Below, one piece after another: positions 8,876-19,211 of a DNA stretch of 64,000 bases (its first letter is position 1; every line of letters begins with the position of its first letter). This DNA comes from an uncultured Fidelibacterota bacterium (lineage in GTDB: Bacteria; Fidelibacterota; Marinisomatia; Marinisomatales; TCS55). A program made the position numbers and the translations under genes. The notes under the pieces are model-generated. The model made no database searches and was not told where the DNA came from. It saw nothing but the letters and a program-made list of their open reading frames with translations. The DNA is taken from assembly GCA_902615915.1 (NCBI GenBank), contig CACMQQ010000002.1, forward strand, positions 1 to 64,000, written 5' to 3'.

Positions 8876-10723
8876 TTATTTTTCCAATATTTTCTTAACA
8901 TTATCCTGAATTTCAGCTGAGCTTATCGGCTTACCTTTGACTTTGTTTAAACCGATTGCATCAATTAAATATTCAGCTCTAATTATTTTTATTAATTGTC
9001 CCAGATTGATTTCTGGAATAAGTACATGTTTAAATTTTATTAATAACCCCCCTAAGTCATTAGGTAATGGATTTATCCATCTTAAATGTATGTGGCTTAC
9101 TTTTTTACCATCATTGACTAAAGCTTCAGTTGCAGATCGACATGCACCTTGTGTACCACCCCAGCTTAAGATTAATAGATCTCCACTCTTTTCACCGAAT
9201 ACATCTGTAGGGGGTAATTCATTTGCAATGTTTTGAACTTTTAGTGCTCTGGTTTTTACCATAAAGTGATGATTTTCTGGATCATAGTTCACATTGCCAG
9301 TAACATCTTCTTTTTCAATACCACCAATTCTATGCTCTAAATTTTCTGTGCCAGGCTTTGCCCAAGGTCGTGCAAGTGTATCTTTGTTTCTTAAATAAGG
9401 CATAAACTGACCATCAACTATGTTAGACTTATCAGCGAATTTTACATCTATTGGGGGTAATTCTTTTATATCAGGAACAATCCAGGGCTCAGAACCATTC
9501 GCCAAATAACCATCAGTAAGTAACATTACCGGTGTCATATACTTAACTGCTATTCTACAGGCCTCATAAGCTACATAAAAGCAGTCCCCAGGAGTGCTTG
9601 AAGCTAAAATGGGCATGGGGGCTTCTCCATTTCTACCATACATAGCTTGCATCAAATCTGATTGTTCAGTTTTTGTTGGTAGTCCTGTACTAGGACCACC
9701 TCTTTGAACATTGATTACCACCAAAGGTAACTCTGTTATAACAGCAAGACCCATTGCTTCGCCTTTCAAAGCAATACCTGGACCAGAAGTTGTTGTAATA
9801 GCCAATGAACCAGAGAAGGCTGCACCCAATGCGGAGGTAATACCAGCAATTTCGTCTTCCGCTTGAAATGTTTTGATTCCCAAATGTTTCCAAGCAGATA
9901 GGGTATGCAAAATATCGCTAGCTGGTGTAATGGGGTAACTGCCTAAGAAAAGTTCAAGTTTTGATCTTTCTGCAGCTGCAGCTAGGCCCATTGAAAGTGC
10001 ATAATTACCGACAACGTTTCTGTATTTTCCTGGAGGAAGATTTGCTTTATCAACAGTATACCTAGTGGTGAAGATTTCTGTTGTTTCACCATAATTATAA
10101 CCTGCATTCAAAGCTCTAACATTTGACTCTATTATTTCAGGTTTCTTTGCAAACTTTTTTGCTAACCAGTCTTCAGTGGATTTTAAGGGTCTGTCATACA
10201 TCCAAAAGAGCAAACCAAGGGCATAAAAGTTTTTAGATCTATCTACAAGTTTTGGGGAAAGATCCAAATCTTTGCATGCTTCAGATACCATTCTGCTCAT
10301 ATCAATAGAGTAAACAGTGAAATAGTCATCCAGAGTTTTGTCCTCTAACGGATTAGAATCATAACCTGCTAATTTTAAATTTCTAGGATTAAAAGCTGCA
10401 GAATTACATATAATTGTTCCTCCTGGGGGAACATCGCTCTGGTGAACTTTTAAAGCTGCAGGGTTCATTGCAACTAGTACATCAGGGACATCCCCTGGCG
10501 TGTGAATATCCTTACTGCTGAATTTGATCTGAAAAGCGCTAACACCTGCAAGAGAGCCAGCAGGCGCTCTAATTTCTGCAGGAAAGTCAGGTAATGTACT
10601 TAGATCATTACCAACTACTGCAGTAGTCTCCGTAAATCTGCCCCCAGTTAGCTGCATTCCATCACCTGAATCACCAGCGAATCGGATTACGACTTCATCA
10701 ACTTGTTTTTTTGAAATGCTCAT
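8876..10723 (-). CDS. korA: 2-oxoacid:ferredoxin oxidoreductase, fused gamma-alpha subunit
   Basis: The 615-residue protein has an N-terminal gamma domain (FAGDSGDGMQLTG, about 1-200) joined to the alpha pyrimidine-binding domain (about 230-615, with LGSYPITPASDIL and FQAEDEIAGI). This is the KorA fusion architecture found in aerobic and microaerobic TCA cycles. It heads the operon with korB, fumC and the PBP gene. The promoter must lie in the 218-bp divergent region shared with selD. Confidence 0.94.
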   Translation of the reverse strand: MSISKKQVDEVVIRFAGDSGDGMQLTGGRFTETTAVVGNDLSTLPDFPAEIRAPAGSLAGVSAFQIKFSSKDIHTPGDVPDVLVAMNPAALKVHQSDVPPGGTIICNSAAFNPRNLKLAGYDSNPLEDKTLDDYFTVYSIDMSRMVSEACKDLDLSPKLVDRSKNFYALGLLFWMYDRPLKSTEDWLAKKFAKKPEIIESNVRALNAGYNYGETTEIFTTRYTVDKANLPPGKYRNVVGNYALSMGLAAAAERSKLELFLGSYPITPASDILHTLSAWKHLGIKTFQAEDEIAGITSALGAAFSGSLAITTTSGPGIALKGEAMGLAVITELPLVVINVQRGGPSTGLPTKTEQSDLMQAMYGRNGEAPMPILASSTPGDCFYVAYEACRIAVKYMTPVMLLTDGYLANGSEPWIVPDIKELPPIDVKFADKSNIVDGQFMPYLRNKDTLARPWAKPGTENLEHRIGGIEKEDVTGNVNYDPENHHFMVKTRALKVQNIANELPPTDVFGEKSGDLLILSWGGTQGACRSATEALVNDGKKVSHIHLRWINPLPNDLGGLLIKFKHVLIPEINLGQLIKIIRAEYLIDAIGLNKVKGKPISSAEIQDNVKKILEK

Positions 10724-10941
10724 AAATTTTTAAGTCCTAAAATTTTAACAAAACGTTTAATTGAACTAATCTAATAAAATAACTAATTAAGACAACTTAA
10801 TATAAAATTCTTTATGAGATTAATATGTTTGTAATTATGTTGACATAATTTAGTGATTATATAATTTTTAATGCAATGAAATGTGTAGGAAAAATTTTAT
10901 AAAAATTGTGATATTTTAGAAGAAGAATTATAATTTACAAT

Positions 10942-11991
10942 ATGAGTCTGAAAGAAAAAGTAAAACTTACACATTATTCTAAAGGTGGTGGCTGAGCTTG
11001 TAAAATTGGTCCAGGCGACCTTGCTCAAGTTTTGAGTAAAATTAATAAACATAAAAATGATAATGTAATTGTCGATTTTGAACAATCAGATGATGCTGCG
11101 GTAATTGATATTGGAAATAATAAATATCTTGTTCAAACTGTTGATTTCTTCTCTCCAATTGTTGATGATCCTTTTACATTTGGTCAAATTGCAGCAGCTA
11201 ACTCACTTTCTGACATATATGCAATGGGCGCAAAACCCCTTTTTGCTTTAAATATTGTCGGATTTCCTACTAAAGAGCTTTCAAATAATATATTAGCAGA
11301 GATTTTAAAGGGAGGTGCTTCATTGGCCAGTAAAGCTGGTATTCCAATTGTTGGGGGCCACTCAGTAGATGATTCAGAAATAAAATATGGATTAGTGGTA
11401 ACAGGTGAGGTTGAAAAAAATAAACTAATCAAAAATTCAAATGCTAAAGATGGTGATTTGTTATTATTAACAAAACCATTGGGAACTGGCATACTCTACA
11501 ATGCTTTAAAAAAAGGACTTGCAAGCTATGATGATTTCCATCCTGCAATTAAATCGATGGTTGAGACTAATAAAGAAATTGGAAGCATATTGAATGAATT
11601 TAACGTCAATGCCGCAACTGATGTGACAGGTTATGGCTTGATTGGTCATTTATATGAAATGTGCAGAGCAGGCAATGTATCGGCTGAAATTGAATCAAAT
11701 AAAGTACCCTTTTTTAATAACGTTGAACAATTTGCTAAAAAAGGTGCTATTCCAGGAGGAACTTCACGTAATCTTGAGTTTTTTTCCAAACATGTTGAAT
11801 TCAAAGACTCAATTCAAAAGCACCAAAAATTAATGCTTGCAGATGCCCAAACTTCTGGGGGATTATTAATATCTTTATCTAAAAATGATGCGTATTTATT
11901 ATCTTCATTTTGCAATAAGCTGTCGCTCGGATCTGCGCAAATTATAGGGAAATTTACATCCTCTAATAATCCCAAAATTATCTTCAACTGA
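10942..11991 (+). CDS. selD: Selenophosphate synthetase, selenocysteine-containing
   Basis: It makes selenophosphate from selenide and ATP. The true frame starts at ATG 10942 and reads MSLKEKVKLTHYSKGGG, then an in-frame TGA at 10993-10995, then ACKIGPGDLAQV. This is the SelD active-site loop, with selenocysteine (residue 18) where E. coli has Cys17. An automatic caller would start downstream at TTG 11032 and lose the catalytic loop. Glycine-rich ATP-binding motifs (VGGHSVDD, ATDVTGYGLIGH) are intact, and the length of 349 fits. It implies that the cell has SelA, SelB and tRNA-Sec, which are not in this window. The gene stands alone, upstream of the suf operon. Confidence 0.93.
10993..11027 (+). 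promoter_or_regulatory. SECIS-like hairpin at the selD UGA
   Basis: TGAGC (10993-10997, starting with the Sec codon) pairs with GCTCA (11023-11027). An upper stem GGTC/GACC (11008-11011/11017-11020) closes a five-base loop CAGGC. In bacteria the SelB-binding hairpin starts at or just after the UGA, as here. The internal loop is asymmetric, so the fold is plausible but not proven. Confidence 0.65.
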
Positions 11992-12026
11992 TAAATACGA
12001 TAAAATTTATCGTATTTATCAGTTGA
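11984..12026. repeat. Perfect 21-bp inverted repeat at the end of selD
   Basis: The left arm 11984-12004 and right arm 12006-12026 are exact reverse complements around a single A. The repeat overlaps the selD stop codon (11989-11991) and ends 51 bp before the Rrf2 start. It could act as a hairpin that ends or protects the selD transcript, although no clean T-run follows, or as an operator. Confidence 0.75.
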
Positions 12027-12077
12027 TGTCGGAACTTTTCCTTTTTAAACTTGTATGCATTTTTCTAAGATAAAATT

Positions 12078-12473
12078 ATGTTAAAAATTACACGCAAAGT
12101 TGAATACGCTTTAATCGCACTTAAACACATGCAAACAAAAGAAGATGAAAGCCTTACTACTGCTAAAGAAATTGCATATCAATACAATGTTCCCCAGCAA
12201 TTACTAGCTAAGTCACTTCAGCAAATGTCAAAAAATCACATCATTGAAGCTACAAAAGGAATAAATGGAGGCTACAGAATCAAAGCAAATTTAAATGGAA
12301 TTTCTTTAAAAGATTTTTTTGAAAAACTTGAAGGGCCATTAGGCGTTATGGATTGTTATTTTGACTCAGAATGTCAAATATCCGGCTGCAATGTTAAAGC
12401 TCCTATTGAAAGGATTAATGACAATATTCGAAAAATGCTATCCACTATGACCTTAGAAGAGGTGACCCAATAA
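12078..12473 (+). CDS. Rrf2-family FeS-sensing regulator of the suf operon
   Basis: The 131-residue protein has an N-terminal winged helix (YALIALKHM...VPQQLLAKSLQQMSKNHII...GGYRI) and the three cysteines C93, C99 and C104 expected of a cluster-binding Rrf2 protein (IscR/SufR-like). It is the first gene of the suf operon and overlaps the next gene by one base, so it most likely autoregulates the operon in response to FeS cluster supply. The palindrome just upstream is a candidate site, but it does not match a known Rrf2 motif that I can recall. Confidence 0.88.
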   Translation: MLKITRKVEYALIALKHMQTKEDESLTTAKEIAYQYNVPQQLLAKSLQQMSKNHIIEATKGINGGYRIKANLNGISLKDFFEKLEGPLGVMDCYFDSECQISGCNVKAPIERINDNIRKMLSTMTLEEVTQ

Positions 12474-12847
12474 TGAAATTAATTAAAAAAGACAGTGTTA
12501 TTAAAGTACTCAAACAATGTTTTGACCCAGAACTTCCTGTAGATTTATGGAACCTTGGCCTAATATATAATATACAAATACAAGAAGCATACAACGAACA
12601 GCAATCTGATATTAATATTGTTATGTCGCTTACAACACCAGGTTGTACTATGGGCGATCAGATAGCCCAAGACATTAAAAATAAACTAGAATCTAATAAT
12701 AAAGTTAATCAAGTATTTGTAGAAGTGACCTTTGATCCTCCTTGGGAGCCAGGTATGATGAGTGAAGAAGCTAGAGAGAAATTAGGGGTAGGTCTTAATA
12801 ATCCTCAAGAAACAAAAGAAGCAAAAATCAATATGGAATGGGAATGA
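12473..12847 (+). CDS. DUF59/MIP18-family FeS maturation protein
   Basis: 124 residues covering one DUF59 domain. Conserved segments are FDPELPVDLWNLGLIY, the reactive LTTPGCTMGD and VEVTFDPPWEPGMMSE. Relatives (SufT, PaaD, eukaryotic MIP18) help deliver FeS clusters. It is translationally coupled to the Rrf2 gene. The operon has a second, longer DUF59 protein at 17121. Confidence 0.88.
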   Translation: MKLIKKDSVIKVLKQCFDPELPVDLWNLGLIYNIQIQEAYNEQQSDINIVMSLTTPGCTMGDQIAQDIKNKLESNNKVNQVFVEVTFDPPWEPGMMSEEAREKLGVGLNNPQETKEAKINMEWE

Positions 12848-13212
12848 CAATGTCTGAAAATATAAAAACTCAAGAAATTTTTGATGCAGGCATCTCCTTA
12901 ACGAAATCTGCAGCCAAGCGTTTAATTGGAATTATGGACTCTGAAGGAAAAAAAGGGTTTGGCTTGAGAATGGAAGTTACTACTGGGGGTTGTTCTGGCA
13001 TGAATTATGACATGTCCTTTGAAAAAGAACAAAAAGAATTTGATAAGGTATTTGAAAGTAATGGATTGAAAATATTTTGTGATCTTAAAAGCTATTTATA
13101 CCTAAAAGGAATTGAAGTTGACTTCTCTAATGACATCCTGAATGGAGGATTTAAAATAAAAAACCCAAATGCTGAAAGAACATGCGGTTGCGGAACCTCA
13201 TTTTCTGTTTAG
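12838..13212 (+). CDS. A-type FeS carrier (IscA/SufA/ErpA family)
   Basis: The 124-residue protein carries the three conserved cysteines: C in [10 protein letters not shown] and the C-terminal pair RTCGCGTSF. It accepts clusters from SufBCD and passes them to target proteins. It overlaps the DUF59 gene by ten bases if started at 12838. ATGs at 12844 and 12850 are also possible and would remove only MGMT. Confidence 0.92.
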   Translation: MGMTMSENIKTQEIFDAGISLTKSAAKRLIGIMDSEGKKGFGLRMEVTTGGCSGMNYDMSFEKEQKEFDKVFESNGLKIFCDLKSYLYLKGIEVDFSNDILNGGFKIKNPNAERTCGCGTSFSV

Positions 13213-13223
13213 GAGAAAAAATT

Positions 13224-14672
13224 ATGAGCAAAGATCAAAAAATAATAGACCAAGCGATTAGTCGTGAATATGAATACGGCTTTGTAACAGACATTGAACA
13301 AGATATCATTCCTCCTGGTTTAAATGAAGATGTAGTAAGAATTATATCGGATAAAAAAAATGAGCCAAAATGGTTGCTTGATTGGAGACTAAAAGCATTC
13401 AAACGCTGGAAGAAAATGAAAAACCCTAATTGGTCAATGCTGAATTATCCCGATATAGACTACCAACAGATTTCTTACTATTCTGCGCCAAAGGCTAAAA
13501 AGAAATTAAAGAGCTTAGATGAAGTCGATCCCGAAATTTTAAAGACATATGACAAGCTCGGTATTCCTATAGAGGAGCAGAAAATGCTTTCAAACGTTGC
13601 TGTTGATGCTGTATTTGATAGTGTATCTATAACAACCACTTTTAAAGAAGAGCTAGAAAAAGCGGGGGTAATTTTTTGTTCGTTTTCAGAGGCTGTTCAT
13701 AATCATCCAGACATAATAAAAAAATATCTTGGTTCGGTTGTGCCCACTGCTGATAATTATTTTTCTGCTTTAAACTCTGCGGTATTTAGTGATGGCAGCT
13801 TTGTTTATATCCCTAAAGGCGTTCGTTGCCCTATGGAGCTATCAACATATTTTAGAATAAATGCCTCTAACACTGGCCAATTTGAGAGAACACTAATTAT
13901 AGCAGATGAAGATAGTCATGTAAGCTATCTAGAAGGCTGTACTGCTCCAATGAGGGATGAGAATCAATTGCATGCTGCCGTTGTCGAATTAGTTGCTTTA
14001 AAAAATGCTGAGATAAAATACTCTACTGTTCAAAATTGGTATCCTGGAGACCCAAAAACTGGTAAAGGCGGAATTTATAACTTTGTTACAAAAAGAGGGA
14101 CATGCTTAGGAGATAATTCAAAGATATCATGGACGCAAGTTGAAACAGGATCTGCATTAACGTGGAAATATCCTGGCTGCATATTGAAAGGCGATGGCTC
14201 TGTTGGAGAATTCTATTCTGTTGCGTTATCAAATAATTTTCAACAAGCCGATACAGGAACAAAAATGGTTCACATTGGAAAAAACACAAAAAGCACTATC
14301 ATTTCTAAGGGTATTTCAGCAGGCAAAGGGCAAAATACCTACAGGGGAGGTGTAAAAATTATGAAAAACGCTGAAAATGCTAGAAATTATTCTCAGTGCG
14401 ATTCCATTTTATTAGGTGATAAATGCGGCGCTCATACATTCCCATACATTGATGTTCGAAACCCGTCAGCTCAAATGGAACATGAAGCATCAACTTCAAG
14501 AATTGGTGAAGATCAGCTGTTTTATTGCAATCAGAGAGGTATCTCAACTGAAGATGCTGTTTCAATGATTGTCAACGGATTTTGTAAAGAAGTATTTAAT
14601 GAATTACCAATGGAATTTGCCGTTGAAGCGCAAAAACTAATGGAAGTCAGCTTAGAAGGATCGGTAGGTTAA
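13224..14672 (+). CDS. sufB: FeS scaffold subunit SufB
   Basis: SufB is a component of the SufBC2D scaffold on which clusters are built. The 482-residue protein starts at 13224, preceded by TAGGAG eight bases upstream. The open frame back to 13182 overlaps the previous gene and is not needed. The conserved core ([63 protein letters not shown]) is intact. It lies 11 bp before sufC. Confidence 0.97.
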   Translation: MSKDQKIIDQAISREYEYGFVTDIEQDIIPPGLNEDVVRIISDKKNEPKWLLDWRLKAFKRWKKMKNPNWSMLNYPDIDYQQISYYSAPKAKKKLKSLDEVDPEILKTYDKLGIPIEEQKMLSNVAVDAVFDSVSITTTFKEELEKAGVIFCSFSEAVHNHPDIIKKYLGSVVPTADNYFSALNSAVFSDGSFVYIPKGVRCPMELSTYFRINASNTGQFERTLIIADEDSHVSYLEGCTAPMRDENQLHAAVVELVALKNAEIKYSTVQNWYPGDPKTGKGGIYNFVTKRGTCLGDNSKISWTQVETGSALTWKYPGCILKGDGSVGEFYSVALSNNFQQADTGTKMVHIGKNTKSTIISKGISAGKGQNTYRGGVKIMKNAENARNYSQCDSILLGDKCGAHTFPYIDVRNPSAQMEHEASTSRIGEDQLFYCNQRGISTEDAVSMIVNGFCKEVFNELPMEFAVEAQKLMEVSLEGSVG

Positions 14673-14683
14673 CCTAATTTATT

Positions 14684-15424
14684 ATGCTAATAATTAAAGA
14701 CCTTCATGCAAGCATTGATGATAAGAAGATACTCAATGGCATAAATCTATCAATTAAGCCTGGCGAGCTACATGCAATCATGGGCAGAAATGGTTCAGGC
14801 AAAAGTACACTTGCAAACATCATTGCTGGAAGAGAAGATTATGAAATTGAGTCTGGTTCAATCTTATTTAACGGTAAAGATTTATTGGACCAATCACCTG
14901 AAGACCGTGCGCTAGATGGTATTTTCATGTCATTTCAATACCCTGTTGTTATTCCTGGAGTTAATAATACCTATTTTTTAAAAGCAGCTCTTAACTCAAA
15001 ACTAAAACATCAAGGACTCAAGGAAATAAATGCTGTTGATTTTATGAGTTTAATCAGAGAAAAATTAAAACAAGTCGATATGAATGAAAAATATCTTAGT
15101 AGGGCCGTTAATGATGGCTTTTCTGGAGGAGAAAAAAAGCGAAATGAAATACTACAAATGCTAACTTTGGAGCCGACTCTATCAATACTAGATGAAACAG
15201 ATTCTGGTTTAGATATAGATGCTTTAAAGATTGTTGCGAAAGGGGTAAATAATTTCAGAAGCAAGGAAAGATCATTCTTAGCAATAACACACTATCAACG
15301 TTTATTAGATTACATGAAACCTGATTTTATACATGTTCTCATTGATGGTGAAATAGTTAAATCAGGAAACAGTGAGCTTGCGAAAGAGCTAGAAGAAAAG
15401 GGATACTCTTGGTTGGAAAAATGA
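14684..15424 (+). CDS. sufC: Suf system ATPase SufC
   Basis: The 246-residue ABC-type ATPase drives the SufB-SufD scaffold. Walker [10 protein letters not shown] lies at residues 34-42. The family-specific signature [13 protein letters not shown] and Walker [18 protein letters not shown] are intact. The stop overlaps the sufD start (ATGA). Confidence 0.97.
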   Translation: MLIIKDLHASIDDKKILNGINLSIKPGELHAIMGRNGSGKSTLANIIAGREDYEIESGSILFNGKDLLDQSPEDRALDGIFMSFQYPVVIPGVNNTYFLKAALNSKLKHQGLKEINAVDFMSLIREKLKQVDMNEKYLSRAVNDGFSGGEKKRNEILQMLTLEPTLSILDETDSGLDIDALKIVAKGVNNFRSKERSFLAITHYQRLLDYMKPDFIHVLIDGEIVKSGNSELAKELEEKGYSWLEK

Positions 15425-16722
15425 CACATTACCAAGAACAATTAACTTCACTGCTTGAAAATAGTATAGAAGAAAACGAAGATATTCGTTCCTTAAGATT
15501 AAATGCATTTGACTCATTTAAAAAAATAGGTTTTCCAACCCAAAAAGATGAAGATTGGAGATTTACAAATTTTTCTAAAATTCAAAATGGTTATTTTCGA
15601 TTATCAAGACCAAGCGACTTGCCTAATAATTTTAAAAGTCCAAACCTTTTAAATGATCAATCGTATCCCATAGTTATAATTAACGGACATTACCAGCCGC
15701 AGCTATCAAAAATTCCAAACGGATTATCAATTTTTTCAGGGTCAAATGATTTCAAATCAAATCCACATTCTTACGCTATAGATTCAAATAAACCTTGTTC
15801 CTCAAAAATGAAGAATCCTTTCTATTTATTAAATACTTCATTGATGAATTCAGGTCTATCTTTTGAAATTTCTGAAAATATTAAAATAGAAAAACCAATC
15901 GAAATCTTTTTTTACACATCAGAAATTGATGAACCAATAATGAACCATCCCAGATTTCATTTCAGGCTGAGAAAAAATTCAAAAGCAACTATAATTGAAC
16001 ATTATAGGGGACAAACAAAGCAGTCATATTTTATCAACACCGTTTCAAATTTTGAATTAGAAGAAAATGCTCATTTGAGTCATTTTCGCTTTCAAGATGA
16101 AAGTTTTCATTCTAATCACACCTCATTTTCAGGTTATACATTAAACAAATATAGTAACCTTAATTGTAACTGCTTATCTATTGGGAGCGATCTTTACAGG
16201 CACAATATAAAAGTAGATTTTAAAGGCCCAAACGGTTTTGCTAGAGTCAATGGCCTATCACTAATAGACAACAACCGTCATCATGATCTAAATGTTATTG
16301 TCAACCATTTAGATAATTCGTGTACAAGCAGTCAATTATTTAAGTTTATTTTGTCAGATTCCTCAACGGGTGTTTTTAATGGGAAAGTTATTGTTGATAA
16401 GGATACATTTCAAACTAACGCTAATCAAACCAACCGAAATCTACTATTAAGCCCCTCATCAAATATGAATTCAAACCCTCAGCTAGAAATACATGCTGAG
16501 GATGTTAAATGTTCTCACGGTTCAACAACTGGTCAGATTGACCCGGAAGCACTTTTTTATCTTAGATCCCGGGGCATATCCAAACAAAGGGCGATTGAAT
16601 TAATAGTCGAAGGATTTGCTAAAGAAATTTTTACCAACATTAAAAATGATAACTTTCAATCTAAAATCAATCATAAAATTGGACAATGGCTAGAAAGTGT
16701 TTCAAATCATGACAAAAGTTGA
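15421..16722 (+). CDS. sufD: FeS scaffold subunit SufD
   Basis: The 433-residue paralogue of SufB has the C-terminal core [26 protein letters not shown] typical of SufD. The ATG at 15421 overlaps the sufC stop, indicating translational coupling; a GTG-type start at 15409 is less likely. The N-terminal helix ([25 protein letters not shown]) matches the family. Confidence 0.95.
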   Translation: MTHYQEQLTSLLENSIEENEDIRSLRLNAFDSFKKIGFPTQKDEDWRFTNFSKIQNGYFRLSRPSDLPNNFKSPNLLNDQSYPIVIINGHYQPQLSKIPNGLSIFSGSNDFKSNPHSYAIDSNKPCSSKMKNPFYLLNTSLMNSGLSFEISENIKIEKPIEIFFYTSEIDEPIMNHPRFHFRLRKNSKATIIEHYRGQTKQSYFINTVSNFELEENAHLSHFRFQDESFHSNHTSFSGYTLNKYSNLNCNCLSIGSDLYRHNIKVDFKGPNGFARVNGLSLIDNNRHHDLNVIVNHLDNSCTSSQLFKFILSDSSTGVFNGKVIVDKDTFQTNANQTNRNLLLSPSSNMNSNPQLEIHAEDVKCSHGSTTGQIDPEALFYLRSRGISKQRAIELIVEGFAKEIFTNIKNDNFQSKINHKIGQWLESVSNHDKS

Positions 16723-17119
16723 AAAGTCTCTAGATTCAATTAAAAATGAATTTTCTATATTTTTTGACTCAAAAGACAAATATATCTATCTCATTGAGCT
16801 TGGCAAGGAAAGTAGTGGTCTATCTGAAAATGATAAAAATACAAAAACAAAGATTCAAGGTTGTACATCCCAGGCTTGGATTGTTATTAAAGAATCAAAC
16901 AACTCCTATAATTTTTTTACAGATTCCGATGCAATGATCGTGCGAGGTTTACTTTCCCTAATAGGAAGAGTGTTTAATGGCTTAACAAAAGAAGAAATAC
17001 TTTCAATTGATCCAAACATTTTTCTAAACAAAATAGGTTTAGATGCTGTAGTGAGCTCTCAAAGAACTAATGGATTTGGTCAGGCTCTTCACAAAATTCA
17101 CAATAAACTAAAAAACTGA
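16709..17119 (+). CDS. sufE: Sulfur-transfer protein SufE
   Basis: SufE accepts persulfide sulfur from SufS and hands it to SufBCD. The active-site cysteine lies in KIQGCTSQAW. Of the possible starts I chose ATG 16709 (MTKVEKSL), which overlaps sufD by 14 bases; the protein is then 136 residues, close to the family norm. Confidence 0.93.
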   Translation: MTKVEKSLDSIKNEFSIFFDSKDKYIYLIELGKESSGLSENDKNTKTKIQGCTSQAWIVIKESNNSYNFFTDSDAMIVRGLLSLIGRVFNGLTKEEILSIDPNIFLNKIGLDAVVSSQRTNGFGQALHKIHNKLKN

Positions 17120-17120
17120 T

Positions 17121-17675
17121 ATGTATTCTGAAAGCGATGAACCTGTAATTCTTGAGAGAGACTGCCAAGCTACCCTTGTTCCCTTTGGAAACAAAGTTAC
17201 CTTAAAAAAAGGAGAAGAAGGGCACATAACTCAAGCTTTAGGTGGAAGCTACACAATAATGATAAGAGGTAATTTAGTTAGGATAGAAAGTAAAGATGCT
17301 GATGCCATTGGAAAAATTCCGGAAATTCAACCATGGCTTGAAGAAATAGAAACAGATGGTAGAGCAAATGAAAATTCTGTCTGGGAGGCGATGAAAACCT
17401 GCTATGATCCAGAGATTCCAGTCAATATCGTTGATCTCGGCTTAATATACTCTTGCGAGCTTAAGGACAATGAAACTGAAGGCACAAATGTTAAAATTAA
17501 AATGACATTAACTGCACCAGGTTGCGGCATGGGCGATATGATCGCATCAGAAGTCAAACAAAAAATTGAAGGCGTACCAGGAACACAACAAGTCAGTGTT
17601 GAATTAGTGTGGGATCCCCCATGGGACAAAGATATGGTTACCGAAGCTGCAAAACTACAACTTGGCATGCTTTGA
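17121..17675 (+). CDS. sufT: FeS assembly protein SufT
   Basis: 184 residues with the SufT-specific N-terminal part (ERDCQATLVPFGNKVTLKKGEEGHITQALGGSYT) followed by a DUF59 domain with YDPEIPVNIVDLGLIY and TAPGCGMGD. It takes part in FeS maturation, particularly under high demand. It starts one base after sufE, and its TGA stop overlaps the sufS ATG. It is the second DUF59 protein of this operon. Confidence 0.92.
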   Translation: MYSESDEPVILERDCQATLVPFGNKVTLKKGEEGHITQALGGSYTIMIRGNLVRIESKDADAIGKIPEIQPWLEEIETDGRANENSVWEAMKTCYDPEIPVNIVDLGLIYSCELKDNETEGTNVKIKMTLTAPGCGMGDMIASEVKQKIEGVPGTQQVSVELVWDPPWDKDMVTEAAKLQLGML

Positions 17676-18883
17676 TGCTAGATGCTCAAAATATAAAAAA
17701 AGATTTTCCTATCTTTTCCAATCATGATGATCTATATTATTTTGATTCAGCATCAACAACCCAAAAGCCTCAAGCAGTAATAGATTCAGTTTCATCGTTT
17801 TACTCCTCTTCAAATGCAAATATTCATAGAGCACTTTATAAGATTGGAGAAACTGCAACCGATGCCTACGAAAATGTTAGGATAAAAATTAAATCATTTT
17901 TGAATGTACCTGATACACATGAGATAGTTTTCACTAAAGGTACAACAGAATCTATCAACCTTGTTTCAAATGCATGGGGAAGAAAACATTTAAAGCAAAA
18001 ACATTCCATTATTATTTCTGAAATGGAGCATCATGCTAACATAGTTCCATGGCAAATGATTGCTAAAGAAAAACAAGCAAAAGTAAAATATATTCCTTTA
18101 AGCGAAAATGGCGAACTTGCAATTAACACTCTAAATAAATTAATTGATGAGAACACACAAATAATATCAATCGTTCACCAATCGAATGTCTTTGGCACAA
18201 TAAATCCAGTAGAAGAAATTATTAAAATTGCTAAAGAATTAAATATTCTTACTTTAATTGATGGAGCTCAATCTGTTCCACATTTTAAAGTAGATATTGA
18301 GGAAATGGGTTGCGATTTTTTTGTTTTTTCAGGTCATAAGATACTTGGGCCTACTGGAGTGGGTGTTTTAATAGCAAGAAAAGAACTCTTGGAAAGTATG
18401 GACCCTTTCTTAGGGGGAGGAGTTATGATAGATGAAGTCACTTTGAATGGATCTACGTGGAACCAAGTTCCATTAAAGTTTGAAGCTGGCACGGCCAATA
18501 TAGCGCAGGTCATTGGACTTGGAGAAGCAATAGATTATGTTCAAAATACTGGAATAGAAAAAATCTACCAACACGAAAAGGAACTTTTAACCTATTGTTT
18601 ACAGAAATTCGATGAAATTGATGAATTAAAAATTTACGGAAATCCTAGCCATAGAGGCGGGATTATTACATTTAATATTGACAACATTCATCCTCATGAT
18701 TTAGCAAAATTTTTAGATACCGATAATATCTGCATCAGAGCAGGTCATCATTGTGCTCAACCAATAATGCACAAAATAGGAACATCATCAACCGCAAGAG
18801 TAAGTTTTTATCTTTATAATGATTTCGGAGAAATTGACTATTTGTGTGAGACGATAAAAAAAACTATCAGCATTTTCAAATAA
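17675..18883 (+). CDS. sufS: Cysteine desulfurase SufS
   Basis: This PLP enzyme takes sulfur from cysteine for cluster assembly. The start at 17675 (TGATG overlap) gives 402 residues beginning MLDAQNIKKDFPIF; the longer frame from 17609 lies inside sufT. The PLP lysine is in FSGHKILGPTG and the catalytic cysteine in RAGHHCAQP, the latter characteristic of the SufS (group II) type that needs SufE. Confidence 0.96.
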   Translation: MLDAQNIKKDFPIFSNHDDLYYFDSASTTQKPQAVIDSVSSFYSSSNANIHRALYKIGETATDAYENVRIKIKSFLNVPDTHEIVFTKGTTESINLVSNAWGRKHLKQKHSIIISEMEHHANIVPWQMIAKEKQAKVKYIPLSENGELAINTLNKLIDENTQIISIVHQSNVFGTINPVEEIIKIAKELNILTLIDGAQSVPHFKVDIEEMGCDFFVFSGHKILGPTGVGVLIARKELLESMDPFLGGGVMIDEVTLNGSTWNQVPLKFEAGTANIAQVIGLGEAIDYVQNTGIEKIYQHEKELLTYCLQKFDEIDELKIYGNPSHRGGIITFNIDNIHPHDLAKFLDTDNICIRAGHHCAQPIMHKIGTSSTARVSFYLYNDFGEIDYLCETIKKTISIFK

Positions 18884-18929
18884 TCCTTGGTTAACTTCTT
18901 AACCATTTGCTAATAAATATGGAGGACAG

Positions 18930-19211
18930 ATGAGCAAAGAAAACAGTGACAAAAAGTATAAATATTTAGTTACAACTAGGTGGTATGTTGAGACCAATGA
19001 AGAATTGGTTGCAGGTGCTGCTGAAACCGATGAAAAAATTCTTAATCTTGTTCAGCATAGAACGAATGGAAAACCTTCTTGCAAAACATGCCCTACAAGA
19101 AGTTATGAAGGCTATGGTATCTTGGACTATCACTACTTCATGGGGGATAACAAGGCTGTTTATATGTCAACAGACAAGCTGAAAGAACTCAGTGAAAACA
19201 ATCTATCTTGA
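18930..19211 (+). CDS. Small protein of unknown function with CxxC
   Basis: 93 residues, not recognised. The features are a CKTCPTRSYEGYG segment with a CxxC pair and a high aromatic content. ATG follows GGAGGA seven bases upstream, a strong ribosome site. Position and spacing (46 bp after sufS, 20-base overlap with the next gene) put it in the suf operon, so a role in FeS or thiol chemistry is possible but unproven. Confidence 0.7.
   Translation: MSKENSDKKYKYLVTTRWYVETNEELVAGAAETDEKILNLVQHRTNGKPSCKTCPTRSYEGYGILDYHYFMGDNKAVYMSTDKLKELSENNLS

Noticed and set aside
10840-10865. TTGACA (10840) and TATAAT (10860) as a sigma-70 promoter for selD.
   Set aside because: The spacer is only 14 bp, too short; in such AT-rich DNA the match is weak evidence.
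11032-11991. selD starting at TTG 11032.
   Set aside because: It would lack the catalytic loop; the upstream frame through UGA matches SelD residue by residue.
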